A program made the translations under genes and the position numbers. Source: a virus. Taken from it: DNA of 64,000 bases. Position 1 is the stretch's first letter. Each line of letters opens with the position of its first letter. The DNA is taken from positions 124,001-188,000 of IMG/VR virus record IMGVR_UViG_3300030329_006583; one strand, 5' to 3'. The notes below the pieces were generated by a model that worked only from the letters and a program-made list of their open reading frames with translations, was not told where the DNA came from and did no database searches. Of this stretch, positions 23,864-31,130 are shown one piece after another.

Positions 23864-24022
23864 ATGAAACGCTTGATTGCATGGTTGATGTCCAAATTAC
23901 AGAAGCCGGAGAGGTTTGTGCAATGTAATGCTATTCATCCGCACTTGGGTAAATGGAATTGCTGCACCAAAAAAGAAGGACATCCCGGTCCTCACCAAAC
24001 AACTAGTTCATATATTTTTTAA
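23864..24022 (+). CDS. Small zinc-finger-like protein
   Basis: 52 residues from ATG 23864. The C-terminal half has CNAIHPH...NCCTKKEGHPGPH, the C-x(n)-C-x(n)-GHxGPH pattern of a small zinc site common in phage proteins. Its end overlaps the end of the convergent phosphomannomutase gene by 4 bases. Confidence 0.55.
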   Translation: MKRLIAWLMSKLQKPERFVQCNAIHPHLGKWNCCTKKEGHPGPHQTTSSYIF

Positions 24023-24798
24023 TGCTTCGCCTTTCCACCCTCGGATAGAAGGGGTATCAGGTGTTGTTGAATGATACGTACAGTTTCCTCTGGGCCGGAT
24101 GTGGGATAACACCTGCCGGCAACTGCTTCGCAAATTGTTCGATCATTTCCACTACCTACGCACTTATCGCCCACAAAATAGACCTGAGCGCCTGGGAAGT
24201 GATTTAAGGCATATGTCTTATCCCACCCAGGAGGATACACATCAATGGACGTTTCACCACCCAGCGCCGCCACGATGTCAACAGGTACCTGTTCCAAGAA
24301 TTCTGTGAGGTACCTTTGCCTGATCCTCCATTGTTTATCCATTCTTTTAAATTTTTCCCGGTCGTGAGGTTGTGCATCACGTCCTGAAGGACACCAATTT
24401 AGCATTGAACTCCTAAAATCCAGAAAATGCCCAGTCAGAGGAATAGGATACTTTGCAGCAATTTCAGCTTGCAACGCCAAAGCTGTTCTTACCACTAGTT
24501 CATAATCATCAGGTCCCAGGTGGGTACGCATATCACTTTCGGTTTTCAAGTTCATGTCTGCATCATAATATTGGGTGCCATTGCAGGGGAGTATGTGGAG
24601 GTTTTTTAATAGCGGGTGTTTCAATAAACAACTGATTTGTTCCTTGATGTAATTGAGGCCACTTCCAGTCACAATACCAATGTCCGCGTAAAATGCCAGT
24701 TCTACCATGGGTCCCAATAATTCCTCTGGGTCAACCGGCTGGCGAGAAGGGGATAGTGTACCATCCATGTCAAAAAGAACTATAGTGTTATTTAACAT
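24019..24798 (-). CDS. Eukaryotic-type phosphomannomutase (HAD family)
   Basis: 259 residues (eukaryotic PMMs about 245-262). LFDMDGTLSPSRQ holds the HAD nucleophile and acid Asp; the cap region has HFLDFRSSMLNWCPSGRDA and EREKF-like KFKRMDKQWRIR; then ETSIDVYPPGWDKTYAL and VGDKCVGSGNDRTI (motif III/IV). These are the characteristic PMM1/PMM2-type blocks, predicting interconversion of mannose-6-phosphate and mannose-1-phosphate for sugar-nucleotide synthesis. The adjacent methyltransferase and cytidylyltransferase-like gene fit a glycan-related group. The start overlaps the methyltransferase by 11 bases. Confidence 0.85.
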   Translation of the reverse strand: MLNNTIVLFDMDGTLSPSRQPVDPEELLGPMVELAFYADIGIVTGSGLNYIKEQISCLLKHPLLKNLHILPCNGTQYYDADMNLKTESDMRTHLGPDDYELVVRTALALQAEIAAKYPIPLTGHFLDFRSSMLNWCPSGRDAQPHDREKFKRMDKQWRIRQRYLTEFLEQVPVDIVAALGGETSIDVYPPGWDKTYALNHFPGAQVYFVGDKCVGSGNDRTICEAVAGRCYPTSGPEETVRIIQQHLIPLLSEGGKAKH

Positions 24799-25489
24799 TA
24801 TTCACTCTCTTTAATATCACTTTCAATTCTGCAAAACCTTTGGGGGAAATTTCATATTTAATATCCCAAAAATCTTTTCTAAAAAGAAACACAGGATCGG
24901 AATTTAAAATATTTAATTTCCCCCACTCCACATTTTGTTCAAGCCATTCGTCCACCGCGGGTCGTACACCTTCTATTGGTGAACATGTTTCACGGGGAGT
25001 AGCTAATTCTAGGTCCTTGGTATTATTTCGTTCGGCATAATATAAATCCTTAAATGCCCAACGACCATTATAATCATCACATAATATTATGGTCCAAGGT
25101 TCCATTAATGGTTTTATAAAATCCAACTCCTGAGAAACTGTTTCATAATTGTGATCACCGTCAATCATAATAAGGTCATATTTTGTGCCCGTACCCAACT
25201 TTGGTAAAGTGCTGAGGCTATTGCCTTCGATGTAATACACGTCTCTTTCACAAAGTTCATGAGTCCAGTTTACGTAATTCACGTGGTCCATTTGAATAAA
25301 CTGTTCATGTAAATTCTTGTCAATTTTTATGTCTATGCCCACATATGCAAACTTTTCAAATCGGGATAAATTAGATATCAGCGGCAGCGCACTTTGCCCG
25401 CGGTCCACACCAATCTCCAGCACTTTGGGAAATTGAAATTGAGTTAAAAAATAACGTGAAAGTGGTTTGATGAACCCTAGATATGACAT
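24788..25489 (-). CDS. Class I SAM-dependent methyltransferase
   Basis: 233 residues; AGGGGAA upstream of ATG 25489. Motif I VLEIGVDRGQSA near residue 22, VGIDIK as the acidic loop, and YDLIMIDGDHNYETV as motif II/post-II, which is the Methyltransf_24 pattern often seen in sugar or cell-surface O-methylation. The C-terminal 80 residues are unrecognised. It overlaps the phosphomannomutase gene. Confidence 0.85.
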   Translation of the reverse strand: MSYLGFIKPLSRYFLTQFQFPKVLEIGVDRGQSALPLISNLSRFEKFAYVGIDIKIDKNLHEQFIQMDHVNYVNWTHELCERDVYYIEGNSLSTLPKLGTGTKYDLIMIDGDHNYETVSQELDFIKPLMEPWTIILCDDYNGRWAFKDLYYAERNNTKDLELATPRETCSPIEGVRPAVDEWLEQNVEWGKLNILNSDPVFLFRKDFWDIKYEISPKGFAELKVILKRVNNVK

Positions 25490-25498
25490 TAAATTCCC

Positions 25499-25753
25499 CT
25501 AACACCGAGGATTGAAGTGAATTAAATTGTCTCTTTCATTAATTACTTCAATTTGGGCTGGCAAAATTTTGCCATTTTGAGAAACGATAGAATCAAGCCG
25601 GTAAGGTGTGGAATCATAGCCTCGGGTCCACTGTACCATTGCAACAGTGGTGCCGGACACTATTTCCTTACCTACCTCGATCACTATGCCCATGCCGGTG
25701 TTATCTTCATCCTGGTATTCACCAATCAGGCGAACCAGATCACCTTCTTTCAC
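25499..25753 (-). CDS. Small SH3-like protein (GDLV type), GTG start
   Basis: 84 residues from GTG 25753 (AAGGA 7 bases upstream), overlapping the nucleotidyltransferase by 14 bases. VKEGDLVRLIGEYQDEDNTGMGIVIEVG, then AMVQWTRGYDSTPYRLDSI. The ATG at 25789 is a less likely start. Confidence 0.7.
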   Translation of the reverse strand: MKEGDLVRLIGEYQDEDNTGMGIVIEVGKEIVSGTTVAMVQWTRGYDSTPYRLDSIVSQNGKILPAQIEVINERDNLIHFNPRC

Positions 25754-26183
25754 TCGGCTGTCCTTGGCGTTTTTGATGTTCAGCTTCATAAACCCTATTA
25801 CGTAGATCGCTCGTTGACCAACCATGGTCCCTAGAATTGAAGTAAATTGTAATAGGGAGCTCACATCCCGTAAACTCTTTACCTTCCCAGTCAGCACCCA
25901 CAATTCGAACGTCAGGGGAAAGCATTTTAAGTAAATTCACCAAGTCTTCTTCGGTATCATAAAGAACTACTTCATCTACGTATCGGATGGCTTTCACCAT
26001 GGTGATCCTTTCGTCATAAGATTGAATCGGTTTGTTTTTATGAAGACGATCCAGGTTAGGATCCGATTGAACCCCTACAATCAAATAGTCGCACTGTTCC
26101 CGAGCTTCCTTCAACATCAAAGCATGCCCAGCATGTAGAAGATCAAACGCACCACATGTGAAACCGGTTTTTATTTTTTTCAT
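25740..26183 (-). CDS. Cytidylyltransferase-like nucleotidyltransferase
   Basis: 147 residues from ATG 26183 (TAGGATG upstream). GAFDLLHAGHALML carries the HxGH nucleotide-binding motif; GVQSDPNLDR and the C-terminal WSTSDLRNRV are like TagD-type glycerol-3-phosphate cytidylyltransferases and the RfaE C-domain. It would activate a phosphorylated polyol or sugar with CTP or ATP. Close to the phosphomannomutase and a methyltransferase, consistent with a small glycan-precursor set. Confidence 0.85.
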   Translation of the reverse strand: MKKIKTGFTCGAFDLLHAGHALMLKEAREQCDYLIVGVQSDPNLDRLHKNKPIQSYDERITMVKAIRYVDEVVLYDTEEDLVNLLKMLSPDVRIVGADWEGKEFTGCELPITIYFNSRDHGWSTSDLRNRVYEAEHQKRQGQPSERR

Positions 26184-26184
26184 C

Positions 26185-26370
26185 TTACATCCTATCAAAT
26201 TCAGCTAAGAATAATTTTTGTACATTTCCGCCCACTAATATGTTCCATTTTCCCTGTATAGATCCCAATTCGTAATCCCATGGGGACCAACTGGCGTTTA
26301 ACACAATTCCTACACCCATGGTGGTTTTAACCAACATCCCTGTTTTGGGTTCAAATTCTAATTCTTCCAT
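26185..26370 (-). CDS. Small SH3-like protein, divergent
   Basis: 61 residues: FEPKTGMLVKTTMGVGIVLNASW, then GKWNILVGGNVQKLFLAEF. G-MLVK and VGIV correspond to the GDLV and G-IV strands of the family, with an N-terminal extension. Confidence 0.6.
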   Translation of the reverse strand: MEELEFEPKTGMLVKTTMGVGIVLNASWSPWDYELGSIQGKWNILVGGNVQKLFLAEFDRM

Positions 26371-26378
26371 GTCAATTA

Positions 26379-26588
26379 TTATCCTTTCATAAAGGTAATT
26401 AAACCATCTTTTTTTCCTGCTTTTTGTACATCAGCTGCACGGCACCGTAAAAGCCTACCTTCATACAACACCGTGGCTATTTTTTCCCATGGGTGATATT
26501 CCACCAATAATCCCAGCCTCCACGGTAGTGGGTTGTTCACCACATCCAGTGCAGCTGATTTAAAACGAACCATATCACCTTGCTTCAT
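26379..26588 (-). CDS. Small SH3-like protein (GDMV type)
   Basis: 69 residues from ATG 26588, which overlaps the upstream gene by 14 bases. MKQGDMVRFKSAALD..WRLGLLVEYHP, IATVLYEGRLLRCRAADV. Confidence 0.72.
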   Translation of the reverse strand: MKQGDMVRFKSAALDVVNNPLPWRLGLLVEYHPWEKIATVLYEGRLLRCRAADVQKAGKKDGLITFMKG

Positions 26589-26814
26589 TGATGATCTCAT
26601 GATTGCCATCTTCATATTCTATTAAACGCAATACATCATACATCTCACACAAATCCTTCCAATAACAAGGGGATGCAATTTGAGGTTTCATGCCTGTCAG
26701 GCGCTGAAACCAGATATGACGGCTCCATCCCCCACACCATCCGGCCGGCCTAGGCAGGAATATATTCCCAGTGCTGCATTTAACAAAAACTGTTTCTTGC
26801 TTAACCCTCTTCAT
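26575..26814 (-). CDS. Small unknown protein, Trp/Cys-rich
   Basis: 79 residues from ATG 26814 (14-base overlap with the gene before). PRPAGWCGGWSRHIWFQRL and CYWKDLCEMYDVLRLIEYEDG; ends IINEAR, the tail produced by overlap with the next start. Confidence 0.6.
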   Translation of the reverse strand: MKRVKQETVFVKCSTGNIFLPRPAGWCGGWSRHIWFQRLTGMKPQIASPCYWKDLCEMYDVLRLIEYEDGNHEIINEAR

Positions 26815-26983
26815 TAGATTGTGGTGCCTCTCTTTGATAACCGTCAATTACTACCCTTCCTTCCCAAGAATATACCCTGATTTTAGTCATGACAACTTTG
26901 GGTGAAGCATAAAGGTGCTTAAGCACAATTTCAGACTCTGGATCCATTTTTTCTAGAGATTTCATCACATCACTAACTTTCAT
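26801..26983 (-). CDS. Small phage protein of the MKVSDVMKSLEK type
   Basis: 60 residues: MKVSDVMKSLEKMDPESEIVLKHL resembles the widespread short phage proteins that open with a helix followed by a DPDAEVVV-like strand. Function unknown. Overlaps its upstream neighbour by 11 bases. Confidence 0.65.
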   Translation of the reverse strand: MKVSDVMKSLEKMDPESEIVLKHLYASPKVVMTKIRVYSWEGRVVIDGYQREAPQSNEEG

Positions 26984-27176
26984 TAATCACTCCTTTCCCG
27001 TTCGCCGTACCAATCAACTTCATTCTTTTTTCTGTCACCATAAACGGGTGTTCTTTGCCATTAACCAAAACAACCCACGAATCGGGCAATGTTAAGGTTT
27101 CTATTAATAATGCAACATGCCCCTGATATCTTGGATAAGCTTCGTCATACAATCTTACCAGATCACCTTCCTTCAT
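26973..27176 (-). CDS. Small SH3-like protein (GDLV type)
   Basis: 67 residues from ATG 27176 (an earlier in-frame start lies in the neighbour). MKEGDLVRLYDEAYPRYQGHVALLIE, WVVLVNGKEHPFMV, tail VINES. Confidence 0.75.
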   Translation of the reverse strand: MKEGDLVRLYDEAYPRYQGHVALLIETLTLPDSWVVLVNGKEHPFMVTEKRMKLIGTANGKGVINES

Positions 27177-27369
27177 TAGCCCGCCGGAGATAGCTGTGAT
27201 ATTCCGTTGTTTGATCTCCATTTGCCCACAATACATGTGCCGAATATTGTTTCCCTCCCCAACCGCCTTTAAAGGTAAGGTGTACAACAATCCCAGGATT
27301 TCTCTCCTGATAAGCATCTAAAAAAGGTGCAAAACTGGAATAAAAATTTACCAAATCACCTTCCTTCAC
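27163..27369 (-). CDS. Small SH3-like protein (GDLV type)
   Basis: 68 residues: MKEGDLVNFYSSFAPFLDAYQ, GIVVHLTF, SAHVLWANGDQTTE, tail ANEGR from the 14-base overlap with the next gene. Confidence 0.75.
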   Translation of the reverse strand: MKEGDLVNFYSSFAPFLDAYQERNPGIVVHLTFKGGWGGKQYSAHVLWANGDQTTEYHSYLRRANEGR

Positions 27370-27544
27370 TAATTAACTCCAGGTAAGGGGGAAGAAACGA
27401 CCATATTTCATTTCCTATGTTAACATCCAATATCATTGCGGGTGTTGATGAATAACCGTCTGGGGCAGGACGGATCTCAACAATCAAACCCATCTTTGTT
27501 TGATTATACGGTGCTAAAGGTCGGACCAAGTCACCGACTTTCAC
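27356..27544 (-). CDS. Small SH3-like protein, typical GDLV member
   Basis: 62 residues and representative of the family that fills 25.5-37.7 and 49.5-52.5 kb: MKVGDLVRPL (strand 1), MGLIVEIRP (strand 2), AMILDVNIGNEIWSFL (strands 3-4) and LELISEGR (strand 5 plus overlap tail). The order GDLV, G-x-V-x-x-V, V-x-W/N-G, L-x-V-I suggests a five-strand SH3/KOW/Tudor-like barrel. No catalytic residue is conserved, so a binding role (nucleic acid, ribosome or protein) is the plain inference. Function not known. Confidence 0.78.
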   Translation of the reverse strand: MKVGDLVRPLAPYNQTKMGLIVEIRPAPDGYSSTPAMILDVNIGNEIWSFLPPYLELISEGR

Positions 27545-27743
27545 TGATCACAACCCTCCCGGGATTATTGATAGCATCTTTCACCTTTAAATTAAATTGT
27601 GCCGCCGTGTCTCTCACAATTCTTTTCATACGGTTTGAATTACCGGTAATAACAACAAAGGGGGTATCATACATGGCGCAGCATTCAATGATAATATCAG
27701 GCACTTCCGAATGCCGGATCCCATGGAGATCAACGCTTTGCAC
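27531..27743 (-). CDS. Minimal Smr-domain protein
   Basis: 70 residues from GTG 27743. VDLHGIRHSEVPDIIIECC contains the DLHG motif, and TPFVVITGNSNRMKRIV the second strand with TGxxN, here in place of the usual TGxGxHS loop. Smr domains nick or bind DNA or RNA; this is a stand-alone, short version. It sits inside the GDLV array with the same 14-base overlaps. Confidence 0.7.
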   Translation of the reverse strand: MQSVDLHGIRHSEVPDIIIECCAMYDTPFVVITGNSNRMKRIVRDTAAQFNLKVKDAINNPGRVVISESR

Positions 27744-27909
27744 TAGCCACCACCCTTACATTAGACGAATGTGCCTCATTAACATTACCGGTTTTACAAA
27801 ACATAACTTGGGCATAATTACTCTGGGAATATTCTTTGTGCACGACTAGTGCCAAGTCCCCGGCATTTGAGCAACATTCCCTAATTTCTACCAAGTCCCC
27901 AATTTCCAT
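27730..27909 (-). CDS. Small SH3-like protein (GDLV type)
   Basis: 59 residues from ATG 27909: MEIGDLVEIRECCSNAGDLALVVHK, AQVMFCKTGNVNE. It begins directly after the stop of the membrane peptide gene and overlaps the Smr gene by 14 bases. Confidence 0.72.
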   Translation of the reverse strand: MEIGDLVEIRECCSNAGDLALVVHKEYSQSNYAQVMFCKTGNVNEAHSSNVRVVASAKR

Positions 27910-28032
27910 TTAAAACGCCCCCACTAGCGCCGTAACCCACTGATCAATAAAATGTATAATCGCCATACAACTAGCCATAAAAGCCGCAGAGAAACATAAG
28001 ATGATGAAAGCATCAATTAATTTCTTTTTCAT
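27910..28032 (-). CDS. 40-residue membrane peptide
   Basis: ATG 28032 overlaps the stop of the upstream gene (TAATG). MKKK, then a hydrophobic helix (about 5-28), and VTALVGAF at the end. Confidence 0.62.
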   Translation of the reverse strand: MKKKLIDAFIILCFSAAFMASCMAIIHFIDQWVTALVGAF

Positions 28033-28223
28033 TATACACCTTTCTTCTTCCGTTGTTCAACTTCTACCCATTCATGAACCACGTGCTTCAACTTTTCCCA
28101 TGGGAATTTCACTGTATTCCCATCGGTGTCGCTGAAGTACACTACCTTTAAAATTTCCCTGGTGCCATCATTTGATACCTGGACGCCTTGGACCCTCATT
28201 TCCATTGTTGCTTTATAACTCAT
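28032..28223 (-). CDS. Small unknown protein
   Basis: 63 residues: MSYKATMEMRVQGVQVSNDG then VYFSDTDGNTVKFPWEKLKHVV and a basic tail. GAGGATT upstream of ATG. Beta-rich N-terminus, helical C-terminus; no family. Confidence 0.6.
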   Translation of the reverse strand: MSYKATMEMRVQGVQVSNDGTREILKVVYFSDTDGNTVKFPWEKLKHVVHEWVEVEQRKKKGV

Positions 28224-28245
28224 TCTTTAATCCTCACACCGACTT

Positions 28246-28446
28246 TCATCGAGGCACCCCTAGCAGTCGCCCGATCAACGGATCACCCATACCCAGCGGT
28301 GACGTTAACGCCGCATACACAATCGTTGCTACCATGATAACCATACCAGCGAGAGCCACGTAGCCCACGCCCAACATAAACTCCAACGGTATTTTTGCCA
28401 CTACATTCCAATATAATTTATCCATCAATTTATCAATGGCTTTCAT
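28246..28446 (-). CDS. Small membrane protein
   Basis: 66 residues with a hydrophobic stretch (about 24-48, VGYVALAGMVIMVATIVYAAL). It is followed by a 9-codon MKVGVRIKE frame at 28220-28249 that looks like the stub of a GDLV gene. Confidence 0.62.
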   Translation of the reverse strand: MKAIDKLMDKLYWNVVAKIPLEFMLGVGYVALAGMVIMVATIVYAALTSPLGMGDPLIGRLLGVPR

Positions 28447-28651
28447 TGTTTTCTCCAGTCAAGAACCCCGGTTCCATCCCAGGGTTGAGCTTGAACAGTT
28501 CTCGGCATGCGATCTCTCCCATAATTCGCCGGCGCTCCGTCTCTCCTACTGTGGCATCTAGTTTGATACGTAACGCCTTTGCTTCTTCAAAAGCCTGTGG
28601 AGTGGGAGGCAGCTGTGACCCATCGTTACTAAACCAGTCGTTAACTTTCAT
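28433..28651 (-). CDS. Small unknown protein
   Basis: 72 residues, polar and helical (FEEAKALRIKLDATVGETERRRIMGEIA); ends NNESH through the 14-base overlap with the next gene. Confidence 0.62.
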   Translation of the reverse strand: MKVNDWFSNDGSQLPPTPQAFEEAKALRIKLDATVGETERRRIMGEIACRELFKLNPGMEPGFLTGENNESH

Positions 28652-28859
28652 TAATGACCTCCATCAGTGATGCAGCAATGTCTGTAATATCACCGGTCTT
28701 TGGGTAGAATACAGTGACGCCCTTATGTTGAGGATTACCCATCACCTGAACGGATAAAACTAACCCATGACCAAGTCTCTGCCTTTGCTGTACGGCTGGC
28801 TTAAGCTTCCAGTCTGGTAGGTTTTTTACTTTTCTAATCACCAAATCACCAACTTTCAC
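28641..28859 (-). CDS. Small SH3-like protein (GDLV type)
   Basis: 72 residues: MKVGDLVIRKVKNLPDW, GHGLVLSVQV, GVTVFYPKTGDI, MEVINES; overlaps of 11 and 14 bases with its neighbours. Confidence 0.75.
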   Translation of the reverse strand: MKVGDLVIRKVKNLPDWKLKPAVQQRQRLGHGLVLSVQVMGNPQHKGVTVFYPKTGDITDIAASLMEVINES

Positions 28860-29109
28860 TGATCACCTCGAGGTAAAGTGAATCAACATACTCACACCCG
28901 TGTGGCCCCCATTCAACCAATACTCGATCTCGAATGCCGTCTCGAGTTGGCGCGATGATATCAACCATATTCGATCGAATACACTTACCTCGTTCTACTT
29001 TCGAAACCTTAAAGGCTTGACGAGCACCGTAATAATTCTTGTCAACCTTAATCACAAAGCCAAAAGGACCAGGATCGTGCTTGAGTTTTACCAGGTCACC
29101 GACTTTCAC
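28846..29109 (-). CDS. SH3-like protein (GDLV type), long member
   Basis: 87 residues: MKVGDLVKLKHDPGPFGFVIKVD, an inserted basic loop (about 27-60), then VLVEWGPHGCEYVDSLYLEVISE. First of its overlapping run, with a 10-base gap to the preceding gene. Confidence 0.75.
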   Translation of the reverse strand: MKVGDLVKLKHDPGPFGFVIKVDKNYYGARQAFKVSKVERGKCIRSNMVDIIAPTRDGIRDRVLVEWGPHGCEYVDSLYLEVISESW

Positions 29110-29119
29110 TGACCCCCCT

Positions 29120-29641
29120 TTAACCTAATTTCCAATCAGTGCCATCAAAGGTCCACCTTAGCCAACCACCACCCAGTTCCCTGACTATCGCAGGTTTCTG
29201 CGGTGGTTCTGGTTCATCAACAAACGACCAGCCCTTATAATTGCGCTCAACGAGGTCACTTCCGAAACCCAGGTGTTTCCAACCCGCTTCCGTAGGCTGC
29301 ACCATATGGTCATAACCCGGGCCACGGGGGTCGACCATAAACATGTCTTTTGTCACCTGTACATAGGCGATGTCTTTCCCGTGACCCCAACCCTTAGTAT
29401 CATCTTCGTAGACATATACTAGCACCCACGGCTTGAAGAGTTTGTCGACAGCAGTGGCATCTGGCCCATGATCAACGGGCTTTTTGTAGTTGGGATCTTG
29501 CGGCGAACCGAGTTCATATGATCGCGCCCTTGCTGCAGCACTTCGTTCAGCTGTCCATATGCTGCCATCTTGCATCACATACTCATCTTCCAACCCTTCT
29601 TTGACAACTGGTTTGTTGATAGTGTCCGGTTTAACTTTCAT
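29120..29641 (-). CDS. Unknown protein, 173 residues
   Basis: First gene after the promoter at 29697-29725. N-terminus KPDTINKPVVKEGLEDEYV, centre PWVLVYVYEDDTKGWGHGKDIAYVQ, C-terminus ELGGGWLRWTFDGTDWKLG. A beta-rich soluble protein; no recognised family. Confidence 0.65.
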   Translation of the reverse strand: MKVKPDTINKPVVKEGLEDEYVMQDGSIWTAERSAAARARSYELGSPQDPNYKKPVDHGPDATAVDKLFKPWVLVYVYEDDTKGWGHGKDIAYVQVTKDMFMVDPRGPGYDHMVQPTEAGWKHLGFGSDLVERNYKGWSFVDEPEPPQKPAIVRELGGGWLRWTFDGTDWKLG

Positions 29642-29696
29642 TTTATTCTCCTTGGTCGAGGAGGAAAGGACCTTTCCTTTCCTTCCTTATATAAGG

Positions 29697-29725
29697 ATTA
29701 TACCATAGAGGGGGGGGGATTTGCA
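29697..29725 (-). promoter_or_regulatory. Promoter of the TGCAAA/TATAAT class
   Basis: CGTGCAAA, 17-base spacer containing a run of nine C, TATAAT. The leader has a pyrimidine-purine mirror (AAGGAAAGGAAAGG/CCTTTCC) and the CGACCAAGGAG ribosome site that recurs at 30540, 37205 and 54580. Confidence 0.8.
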
Positions 29726-29746
29726 CGCGTAACATAAAAAATATTG

Positions 29747-29962
29747 CTATTTTTTGTTTTTTTCTTGATCTAGCGAGAAAGAAACTCTTTGCGCTTCTTT
29801 TCTTTTTAGCAGATAAAGCAACGCATCATTGGAAGTATCCACCTGTTTAATTTCCCAACCATCCGCAAGGTGTTCGTTAAGGCTATTCACTTGCTTCCAA
29901 AAAGATGTTGTTACACCAGAATAAACAGGGATTACCTTGTATGCTGTCTTCATGCGGTCCAT
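29747..29962 (-). CDS. DUF4177-like small protein
   Basis: 71 residues from ATG 29962 (AAGGAAG upstream). YKVIPVYSG...LNEHLADGWEIKQVDTSNDALLYLLKR matches the DUF4177 pattern (LN-x-GAEGWELVSV ... LKR). Function of that family is unknown. Confidence 0.6.
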   Translation of the reverse strand: MDRMKTAYKVIPVYSGVTTSFWKQVNSLNEHLADGWEIKQVDTSNDALLYLLKRKEAQRVSFSLDQEKNKK

Positions 29963-30150
29963 TATTTCTTCCTTTGCGGTGGTGGGCAAGAGCAACAACC
30001 TTCAGAGATACCATGTTCGGTCTTGCGACCACACGGGTGACAGTAGGCGTAGTAGAAACCTTCATCATTAGCACCACCATCCGCGTGCCAAGCGGATGAC
30101 CGGTACTTCGGGAGGTTGTGGCGATAATTTCGATTGTAGCGGTAAGACAT
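29962..30150 (-). CDS. Small cysteine-rich protein
   Basis: 62 residues from ATG 30150 (AAGGAG 6 bases upstream; most of the longer open frame upstream is not coding). Arg/Tyr-rich N-terminus, then CHPCGRKTEHGISEGCCSC, a probable zinc site. The stop overlaps the next start (TAATG). Confidence 0.62.
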   Translation of the reverse strand: MSYRYNRNYRHNLPKYRSSAWHADGGANDEGFYYAYCHPCGRKTEHGISEGCCSCPPPQRKK

Positions 30151-30160
30151 CATATTCTCC

Positions 30161-30532
30161 TTAAGCCGAGGCCGCAGCATCACGAGCTGCCTGGCGGGCA
30201 TCGGCCTTTTCCATCTGCCATGCATGCCACGCCTCATATCCGGCGGGAGTGGTAGGATACCCATCATTCTTGAGCCACTTCTTGATGTGGGGAAGAAGAT
30301 ACCCGGTCTTCTTGACAATTGTCAGCGGCCCGGTACCACCGGCATCCAGCTCGGCGAAGAAATCTTCAACCGTCCAGTTCTTGCGAAGATGGGTCATGAA
30401 AGATCCGGCACCAGCAACACGCTTGAAGCGAGCCACAAACTTGTGTGCTTTAGGATTCCAGCGATCGGCCGGTTCTGCGTAAAAGATGTATGGTCCGTCT
30501 TTGTGAAGATTATCTTTAGTGAAGCGTGTCAT
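30161..30532 (-). CDS. Unknown basic protein, 123 residues
   Basis: First gene after the promoter at 30585-30612. MTRFTKDNLHKDGPYIFYAEPADRW, a central KNWTVEDFFAELDAGG and a C-terminal Ala/Asp-rich helix. Predicted soluble; no family. Confidence 0.65.
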   Translation of the reverse strand: MTRFTKDNLHKDGPYIFYAEPADRWNPKAHKFVARFKRVAGAGSFMTHLRKNWTVEDFFAELDAGGTGPLTIVKKTGYLLPHIKKWLKNDGYPTTPAGYEAWHAWQMEKADARQAARDAAASA

Positions 30533-30584
30533 ATTCTCTCCTTGGTCGAGTGAGAAGGACCATTCCTTCCCTCCTTACACTTAT

Positions 30585-30612
30585 ATTATACCATGCGAGA
30601 GCCTGCTTTGCA
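30585..30612 (-). promoter_or_regulatory. Promoter of the TGCAAA/TATAAT class
   Basis: CGTGCAAA, 16-base spacer, TATAAT (30590-30585). Confidence 0.8.
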
Positions 30613-30627
30613 CGCACTTATTGCATA

Positions 30628-30981
30628 TTAGTACATCTTTTTTACTGCGATTTCCCCTGTCTGGTAATCTACAAGATACCGACAACACGTACCCATGTGA
30701 TCATCTTCCCAGTTCTTCTCATCAATTACATAAGGTTCGTCATCCAACATCTCAGTCTCTCGTAACTTCCCATCAATTGCCATATTGACATTCGGGGTGT
30801 TAAAACTACGAATACCTCCCACGGCCTGAGCCTCAGTGATCAACAGCGTCAACCCCGTGGTAGTCAGTTCGTCGACGAAGAGGCGGATGCGACTCTCCAT
30901 GGTGGCGCCATCCATGTGAACGTAACAGCCCACGATGGAATTGTCTGCAAACTTAACGCCGAGTGTCGCATGCATGCTCAT
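30628..30981 (-). CDS. Phage protein with YVHMDG motif
   Basis: 117 residues from ATG 30981 (GGAGGTGG upstream). MHATLGVKFADNSIVGCYVHMDGA resembles the short YxHxDG-containing proteins frequent in phages; the C-terminus has a DDEPYVIDEKNWEDDHMG acidic block. Function unknown. Confidence 0.62.
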   Translation of the reverse strand: MSMHATLGVKFADNSIVGCYVHMDGATMESRIRLFVDELTTTGLTLLITEAQAVGGIRSFNTPNVNMAIDGKLRETEMLDDEPYVIDEKNWEDDHMGTCCRYLVDYQTGEIAVKKMY

Positions 30982-31130
30982 TCTACCACCTCCAACAAGC
31001 TCATTGAACAATTATCAAATTCGCTCGAATCAATCCACATCAAATCAGCTGACATATTTCGCTTATTAATTGCCAAAACCAGAGCCAGCCAGCCTCTTCT
31101 CTTGCGGCGTACCAAATCACCGACTTTCAT
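30978..31130 (-). CDS. Small SH3-like protein (GDLV type), 50 residues
   Basis: MKVGDLVRRKRRGWLALVLAINKRN, LMWIDSSEF, LLEVVE. ATGA overlap with the next gene and 14-base overlap with the previous one. Confidence 0.72.
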   Translation of the reverse strand: MKVGDLVRRKRRGWLALVLAINKRNMSADLMWIDSSEFDNCSMSLLEVVE

